Both the position numbers and the translations under genes were made by a program. DNA of 64,000 nucleotides, from positions 52,452 to 116,451 of the forward strand of contig VXMD01000046.1 in NCBI GenBank assembly GCA_009841255.1, read 5' to 3'. A model generated the notes under the pieces. It had not been told where the DNA came from, made no database searches, and saw nothing but the letters and a program-made list of their open reading frames with translations. This stretch comes from Candidatus Poribacteria bacterium (GTDB taxonomy: Bacteria; Poribacteria; WGA-4E; WGA-3G). Shown piece by piece: positions 59,687 to 64,000 of this stretch; the stretch's first letter is position 1; the number at the start of each line of letters is the position of its first letter.

Positions 59687-60847
59687 TTAATCTGCTGCTT
59701 TTTGCAAGTGGATATTCCCACCAGAGGTGTGCAATTTCAGCAAGGGGCCGCCGCCATTGATGTTACCTTTCAACTTATTTTTCGGAACCTTTCCTTGAAT
59801 AACCGATGCCACCGCAAAATCCGTTGAAACGTGCCCGCCGTGGGTTTCGGCATCTACGTCAATCGCGATATCCGGGATCAACGTGACGGTTATTCCACCG
59901 CCTGATGTGCGCAAACTACACGCATCTTGGAGTTGTGTTTTCATAACGGCATGGATGTTGCCTCCCGAAGTTTTGGCATTTACATCGCCACCGACGCTCT
60001 GTAGCCTGATGCCACCCCCTGAGGTTTGGACATCCGCCCCCCCACTACAACTCGCAACCTTGATGCTGCCGCCGGAAGTTTTGCCCCAAATGGAACCCGT
60101 GATGTCACCGAAGCGGAGGCTACCGCCGGAAGTTTGTGCCTGAACGTCACCTGCGACATCGACCACTTCAATACTACCACCAGATGTTTTGAGATCGACT
60201 GGACTGCCACACGATGTAAGCTTGATGCTACCACCGGATGTCCGTCCCCACACCGTGCTTGTAATGTTACCGAGACGTAAACTCCCGCCCGAAGTGTGGG
60301 CTCGAACCGTACCATCAAGATCGCCTACTTTGATACTGCCGCCTTGGGTCTCCAAATCAACATTATAGTCTTTGGGGATCGTCACGTGGAAGCGAATTTC
60401 CAAACGATTGCGTATTTTTCGCCAATGTTCTCGTCCATGTTTGAACTTACCCTCAATATGAACATCGACATTCTCGGGTACAACTGACAAATAATCAGGC
60501 GCATCATCCGTCTGTCCAGGTGTAGGGACTTGGGCATTCTCGGGCGAGAATGCCACCTCAAAATCAGCAAGTGCTTCTTTGGCTGATCGGTGCCAGGACT
60601 TTGCGGCTTTTGTGACCACGATTTCAATCTCATTCTGTTCGGCGGTTTGAATTTCAATCGCCCCGAACTCCGACGCAACCGTTAGATTTCCACCCGCCTG
60701 GACGTTATATGTTCTTTCAATCTTTTCCAAAATCAATTCCTCCGCTGTTACGGACATAGATTGGCAGCCAACACTGTAGAATGTGAGTAATGTAAAAAAA
60801 AGATGGATAGCGCGATAAACACTTTCATCATATTGGCTATCAGCCAT
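59687..60847 (-). CDS. DUF4097-family secreted/lipoprotein beta-helix protein, N-terminus probably shifted
   Basis: About 386 residues with repeated GDLDGTVRAHTSGGSLRLGN / ITSTVWGRTSGGSIKLTSCG units of 18-25 residues, the DUF4097 (Toastrack-like) beta-solenoid. Such proteins bind envelope or polymer surfaces. The in-frame start (ATG at 60847 or TTG at 60871) gives YRAIHLFFTLLTFYSVGCQ. The neighbouring frame has a better signal start, MMKVFIALSIFF (ATG at 60831). One extra T in the T8 run at 60794-60801 would join them into a canonical lipoprotein signal with lipobox SVGC. A one-base loss is therefore likely. Confidence 0.8.
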   Translation of the reverse strand: MADSQYDESVYRAIHLFFTLLTFYSVGCQSMSVTAEELILEKIERTYNVQAGGNLTVASEFGAIEIQTAEQNEIEIVVTKAAKSWHRSAKEALADFEVAFSPENAQVPTPGQTDDAPDYLSVVPENVDVHIEGKFKHGREHWRKIRNRLEIRFHVTIPKDYNVDLETQGGSIKVGDLDGTVRAHTSGGSLRLGNITSTVWGRTSGGSIKLTSCGSPVDLKTSGGSIEVVDVAGDVQAQTSGGSLRFGDITGSIWGKTSGGSIKVASCSGGADVQTSGGGIRLQSVGGDVNAKTSGGNIHAVMKTQLQDACSLRTSGGGITVTLIPDIAIDVDAETHGGHVSTDFAVASVIQGKVPKNKLKGNINGGGPLLKLHTSGGNIHLQKAAD

Positions 60848-60945
60848 CGGCGGTCGGAAACCTTCAGGCAAGCGGTTTTTTGGTGAATTTTCACCGCAAG
60901 GTAACCCATTTGCTGATTGCTGACCGCTAATGGCTGCCTCCTCTT
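60825..60945. repeat. Family C and partial CCGCAAGG repeats between two leftward genes
   Basis: TATCAGCCATCGGCGGTCGG, then ACCGCAAGGTAACC (partial element, 60889-60904), then GCTGATTGCTGACCGCTAAT. Confidence 0.6.
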
Positions 60946-61530
60946 CTAAAGTTCTTTATTCTGCTCAACCTGTTGTGTCCGAATCTCTTGGAGGATTTCG
61001 ACAACGGTCTCCATTTGTCCTTCAAGCTTGGCGATACGCTGTTCGACAGACGTCGCGTCCTCATCCCCGTCTGAGGTGATTTCAACGCTTTCGACACCAT
61101 CGGTTTTACCTTCTTGTGTTTGGCTGCCCCATACATCTTTGAGGAAGGTGGGCATTGATTGCCGCACAACTTCGCTAACATCTTTTAACTCATCGCCAAT
61201 CGTTTTCTTGATTTGCGTGAAGTCAACAAAATCATCAGCGCAGCTTTCTTTGACGTAGGCCGCGACTTGGTGGCAGGCGAAGCAAATATCGCCCAGAGAT
61301 GCCTCATCGTTCTCCAAAGGTTCAAAGAGGCCATCGGGCACTGCGCCGAGATCGGTCAGGAGTTCAAGTGCGTTGTTAAACTGCCGAGCGCATCGCTCCT
61401 CACTCCCTGAAAATTGGTCTGTAATCGCTGAGGTTTCTATGATGCGTGCGGTCATTTCCAAGAGCCGCAGAATCTGGCGAATCTCTTTCTGTCGACGGAT
61501 TTCCTTCTGGGCTTCACGTTCGTTAGACAT
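60946..61530 (-). CDS. Hypothetical helical/coiled-coil protein
   Basis: 194 residues, no signal peptide, rich in Glu/Lys/Gln. Helical throughout, with a C-terminal coiled coil (SVEQRIAKLEGQMETVVEIL, heptads with Leu/Ile/Val). It has a CFACH segment at about residue 103, a single C-x2-C-H that on a cytoplasmic protein is unlikely to carry haem. AGGAGA 7 bases before the ATG. Convergent position relative to nothing obvious; family not recognised. Confidence 0.72.
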   Translation of the reverse strand: MSNEREAQKEIRRQKEIRQILRLLEMTARIIETSAITDQFSGSEERCARQFNNALELLTDLGAVPDGLFEPLENDEASLGDICFACHQVAAYVKESCADDFVDFTQIKKTIGDELKDVSEVVRQSMPTFLKDVWGSQTQEGKTDGVESVEITSDGDEDATSVEQRIAKLEGQMETVVEILQEIRTQQVEQNKEL

Positions 61531-62043
61531 GATTTTCTCCTATTGTCCCGCAAGCCTCTATGGGAGACCTGCGCTTATGGATTTGCCTATATAGAGTCCC
61601 TTAAGACTGAAAAGGATAGTAAATTTTTTAACTATTAAGTCTCTGCTCATCGTTCCACTTCGTTTCACGATGGTTCTCGGTTAATTTTAAGCTGATTTTG
61701 GAAGATGTGCAGCCATCAGTAAAGTAGGTCTTGTACCTATCCCTCTTTAACTGGTTTTTGACTGCTGATCGCTAGTAGATTTAACAGTTAAAAAACCGGG
61801 TTGCCTATATAGAGCCAGTTCAGACCAAAAGGATAGTGGAAAATCGACCAGGATTTTTGTGATTTTTGTGATTCACCATGATAGAATGACGGGACCTTTG
61901 ATAATCATTGGTAGATTTTAGAATTACTTAGGCACTCTAAAGAGGCGAGGTTAGGAAACCTCGCCAGCGCGGAGGGGAGAGTGTCCATTTATTTTTCGGA
62001 TCCACCAATGATAAATCTGCCTTCTTATATCGTTAGCACACAA
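61531..62043. other. Gene-free region with direct repeats and a palindrome
   Basis: About 510 bases. Holds a 38-base direct repeat (61582-61620 and 61801-61837, both starting TTGCCTATATAGAG and ending AAAAGGATAGT), an inverted stretch TCGTTCCACTTCGTTTCACG at 61651, a family C fragment (GACTGCTGATCGCTAGTAG near 61759) and the palindrome at 61944-61965. No gene seen. Confidence 0.55.
61944..61965. repeat. Short palindrome (family B), GGCGAGGTT type
   Basis: GGCGAGGTT / AACCTCGCC with a 4-base loop, about 80 bases past the DegT gene's stop on the minus strand. Confidence 0.75.
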
Positions 62044-63255
62044 TCATAGTTCCGACTTTAATTGGGCGACGTTGCGGCGAATTTTAATCGCTGCCTTAAC
62101 AATATCCTCTATGTCCTCTTCGCTCGCCATTAACACATTTTGACTGAGGGAGAGACCTGTTTGACATATCTTCTCGGTTTCAGGACACTGCACATCGCCA
62201 TAATTGAGATCCTGACCGAAAAGATTAGAAGCGAGAAATTCTGCTCGATACATAGGCGTCGTATACCAATATCCGATCGGTATCCCTTCTGCACGCATTG
62301 CGCGGAGAAACGTCTCACGTGAGATGCCTTCAAACTCCTCGGAATCGAAGATCGCTTTATAGCCGTGGCATCCGCCACGTGTGGCGCGCGGGTCGAGCGG
62401 TGTGACTTTAATGCCCGGAATCTCGCCAAGCCAGCCATCTAACCACCGCATGTTTTGATGTCGGTGGTTGGTTTCCGCTTCAAGCCGAGTCAAACGGGAG
62501 AGGAGTAACCCAGCTTGCCACTCTGTCATTCGGAAGTTCCCACCAAAGGGTTCCGCCTCTCCGAACTCAGCATCGGGTAGCGTGCGACCGCAGTTATGCA
62601 ATGCCCACGCCCGTTCGTAGAGTTCCCGATCGTTTATAAGGACGATGCCACCTTCACCGGCACACAGGTTCTTGGAGGATTGGAAACTGAAGCATCCGAA
62701 ATGTCCCCAGCTCCCGACCCCGCGCCCGCGCCATTCCGCGCCGTGTGCCTGCGCACAATCTTCGACAATCCCCAGGTTATGGTGATTCGCGATGTCGATC
62801 AACGCGTCCATATCTGCTGGGTAGCCGGCGATATGGACCGGCAAAATTACTTTCGTTTTCTCGGTGATGGCGTCTTCAACCTTTGAAGGATCTAACAGGA
62901 AACTGTCGGGAGCAGTATCCACAAAGACCGGCACGGCATGTGTCATCAGAATGGCGACGACTGTGGCTTGGAACGTATAGGGTGTGGTGAGAACTTCATC
63001 GCCTGGGCAGACGCCAGCGGCTTTTAGGGCGATATAGAGTGCCGAGGTGCCGCTATTGACGCAAACGCCGTAGTTCGCGCCTTGGAATTCAGCGAACTGT
63101 TGTGCGAATTCGGGAACCTTCGGTCCGCCAACACCCCATTGCCCGCTCTTGTAGATAGCTTCAAATGCTTCAAGGTCTGCCGGATCAAACGTGGGCCATG
63201 CGGGAAATCCAGCGGTTCGGACAGGTTCGCCTCCGTTTATTGCTAATGTTGCCAT
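62044..63255 (-). CDS. DegT/DnrJ/EryC1/StrS-family aminotransferase
   Basis: 403 residues, PLP-dependent sugar (or ketone) aminotransferase/dehydratase of the SMAT type. NSGTSALYIALKAAGVCPGD (phosphate loop region), CAQAHGAEWRGRGVGSWGHF and FSFQSSKNLCAGEGGIVLIN with the catalytic Lys, ending with IGYWYTTPMY. Usually acts on NDP-keto-sugars in surface-glycan or antibiotic sugar synthesis, though similar proteins act on cyclitols. The ATG abuts an element end AAACTTAAAAAT. Confidence 0.9.
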   Translation of the reverse strand: MATLAINGGEPVRTAGFPAWPTFDPADLEAFEAIYKSGQWGVGGPKVPEFAQQFAEFQGANYGVCVNSGTSALYIALKAAGVCPGDEVLTTPYTFQATVVAILMTHAVPVFVDTAPDSFLLDPSKVEDAITEKTKVILPVHIAGYPADMDALIDIANHHNLGIVEDCAQAHGAEWRGRGVGSWGHFGCFSFQSSKNLCAGEGGIVLINDRELYERAWALHNCGRTLPDAEFGEAEPFGGNFRMTEWQAGLLLSRLTRLEAETNHRHQNMRWLDGWLGEIPGIKVTPLDPRATRGGCHGYKAIFDSEEFEGISRETFLRAMRAEGIPIGYWYTTPMYRAEFLASNLFGQDLNYGDVQCPETEKICQTGLSLSQNVLMASEEDIEDIVKAAIKIRRNVAQLKSEL

Positions 63256-63345
63256 ATTTTTAAGTTTCCTTGCGGTTCGGTGAGGTGAGTTGAATGAACG
63301 ACACTCGTCTCCGTATATCCGCCTGCGCCGTTGTTGCAGGCTATC
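63256..63345 (-). repeat. CCGCAAGG element upstream of the DegT-type gene
   Basis: Full copy on the minus strand: GATAGCCTGCAACAACGGCG closing with CAGGCGG, then ATATACGGAGACGAGTGTCG, TTCATTCAACTCACCTCACC and GAACCGCAAGGAAAC. Good example for a consensus. Confidence 0.9.
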
Positions 63346-63355
63346 GTTTTCGCGT

Positions 63356-63913
63356 TCAAGACGACAATGTCTCTACATAATCCTGCAAATCTGGGAATCC
63401 CACTCTGTGAATTATTTCCTGCAAGCGGCGTTCCATACGTCCAGACTCGACTTCAGCGATTAATGCCTGTAGGACCTCCAGTGCTTTTTTCTCCAATTCG
63501 GCGTCAATCGCGCCCTTCTGAACTGCTTCTTCGAACTCGTCCTCGTCCTGAATTTCGTAGGTGCCATCAGGATTTATCCAAAGATCCAGGAATAGATCCG
63601 TTATTTCAAAACGATTCAGTTTCCCATTTACATCCACGCTTCGCTTGACCGGTTTCAGAACGTCACAGTAATAGCCGGTCCACTCGTTATTGAGATTATA
63701 GACCTTGCCGATATCATACCACAAGCCTGTAAATACAAACCAGACTGCGGCGAAGTTATCCGCCAAAACGGTCTTACCGTTCTGAACTATGGGTGAGGAA
63801 GGTTTAACCCGTTGAGACGTAACAATAACCGCATCGTCGAGGTAAAGTAATTCCTGTTGAAAGTGATTGACTCGATTGGGGGGTCTTTTATAGGTAAGTG
63901 TTACTGTTTCCAT
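63356..63913 (-). CDS. DUF402 domain-containing protein
   Basis: 185 residues. The DUF402 core (associated with nucleoside-phosphate phosphatase and RNase FAU-1-like proteins) is visible: YLDDAVIVTSQRV, WYDIGKVYNLNNEWTGYYCD (lysine and acidic residues) and DLFLDLWINPDGTYEIQDED followed by FEEAVQKGAIDAEL. Probably a metal-dependent nucleotide phosphatase or RNA-associated protein; the activity is not proved for this branch. The ATG directly follows an element end GGTACCATTAAAAA. Confidence 0.85.
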   Translation of the reverse strand: METVTLTYKRPPNRVNHFQQELLYLDDAVIVTSQRVKPSSPIVQNGKTVLADNFAAVWFVFTGLWYDIGKVYNLNNEWTGYYCDVLKPVKRSVDVNGKLNRFEITDLFLDLWINPDGTYEIQDEDEFEEAVQKGAIDAELEKKALEVLQALIAEVESGRMERRLQEIIHRVGFPDLQDYVETLSS

Positions 63914-64000
63914 TTTTTAATGGTACCTTGCGGTTCGCTCAGGTAGGTTAGGCTCCTGAACGTTCCTCTCCGTATACCCGCTTTCCATTTCATTTCAAGC
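63914..64000 (-). repeat. CCGCAAGG element with GCTT/AAGC hairpin, cut by the window end
   Basis: Minus strand: GCTTGAAATGAAATGGAAAG closing with C, GGGTATACGGAGAGGAACG, then AACCGCAAGGTACCATTA. The alternative loop with arms GCTT/AAGC. Confidence 0.85.

Noticed and set aside
60946..61530. CFACH motif as evidence for a cytochrome c
   Set aside because: The protein has no signal peptide or transmembrane segment, so haem attachment by the export-linked system is unlikely; the motif is probably chance or metal-binding.
2911..64000. Regularly spaced repeats suggesting a CRISPR array
   Set aside because: Copies are kilobases apart, imperfect and on both strands; no short repeat-spacer pattern or cas gene is present.

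Overview
The window looks like a chromosomal segment of an uncultured Poribacteria-like bacterium (Planctomycetes or other deep-branching didermic phyla are the alternatives). This is inferred from gene content: phytanoyl-CoA dioxygenase-family proteins, sugar-phosphate isomerase-like TIM barrels, LamG, FG-GAP/ASPIC, LRR and planctomycete-type cytochrome c secreted proteins, DUF4861, DUF5916, DUF6785 and FGE-sulfatase families, plus very many dispersed intergenic repeats. A BamA-like protein, POTRA domains and lipoprotein signals point to an outer membrane. I see no rRNA, tRNA, CRISPR array or phage module.

Layout. 1-6.5 kb: sugar and small-molecule metabolism (beta-hydroxyacid dehydrogenase, nucleotidyltransferase, GT2 glycosyltransferase, class V aminotransferase, DUF4861 lipoprotein, TPP enzyme subunit). 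6.7-8.1 kb: a TnpB-only IS200/IS605-type element. 8.2-13.4 kb: aldo/keto reductase, trpA, two small frameshifted genes with an antitoxin-like tail, clpB. 13.7-24.6 kb: secreted or surface proteins (FG-GAP/ASPIC, two tandem LamG paralogues, an LRR-dockerin protein followed by a cytochrome-LRR-cohesin protein). 24.6-34.4 kb: a leftward run with a TIM-barrel isomerase, purN, a double-VWA protein, an ECF sigma/anti-sigma pair, TPR, FGE-like, HAD, SnoaL-like and CADD-like oxygenase genes. 34.7-42.7 kb: two PhyH proteins, an MDR dehydrogenase, WD40, an isomerase and a DUF5916 outer-membrane protein. 42.9-46.3 kb: a giant LRR/lamin-tail protein. 47.0-59.7 kb: a rightward series with SMR-like, TPR-TolB-like, MDR and methyltransferase genes, then transglutaminase, BatA-like and BamA-like genes and a DUF6785 transporter-like protein. 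59.7-64 kb: DUF4097, a coiled-coil protein, a DegT aminotransferase and DUF402.

The most unusual feature is a family of about 90-100 bp repeats (called the CCGCAAGG element here), present in more than 20 full or partial copies on both strands. Each full copy has a hairpin whose two arms change together between copies (CCTGC/GCAGG, CCCGC/GCGGG, CTTGC/GCAAG), then about 45 bases, and ends in CCGCAAGG-N6-TTAAAAA. That end abuts the ATG of unrelated genes (clpB, sigma factor, DegT, PhyH, BatA-like and others). When reversed, its TTTAAT end supplies the stop codon of the preceding gene. In several genes the repeat itself encodes the protein N-terminus, including two lipoprotein signal peptides.

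Two further repeat families occur both between genes and in frame inside genes: a short G/C palindrome ending CCTAC, and a 'TATCAGTTATCGGTTATCAG'-type repeat. The BatA-like gene carries at least four such inserts. This resembles the in-frame palindromic elements known from Rickettsia but with different sequences. Two genes carry what look like one-base losses in poly-T runs, so some frameshifts may be assembly or sequencing errors.
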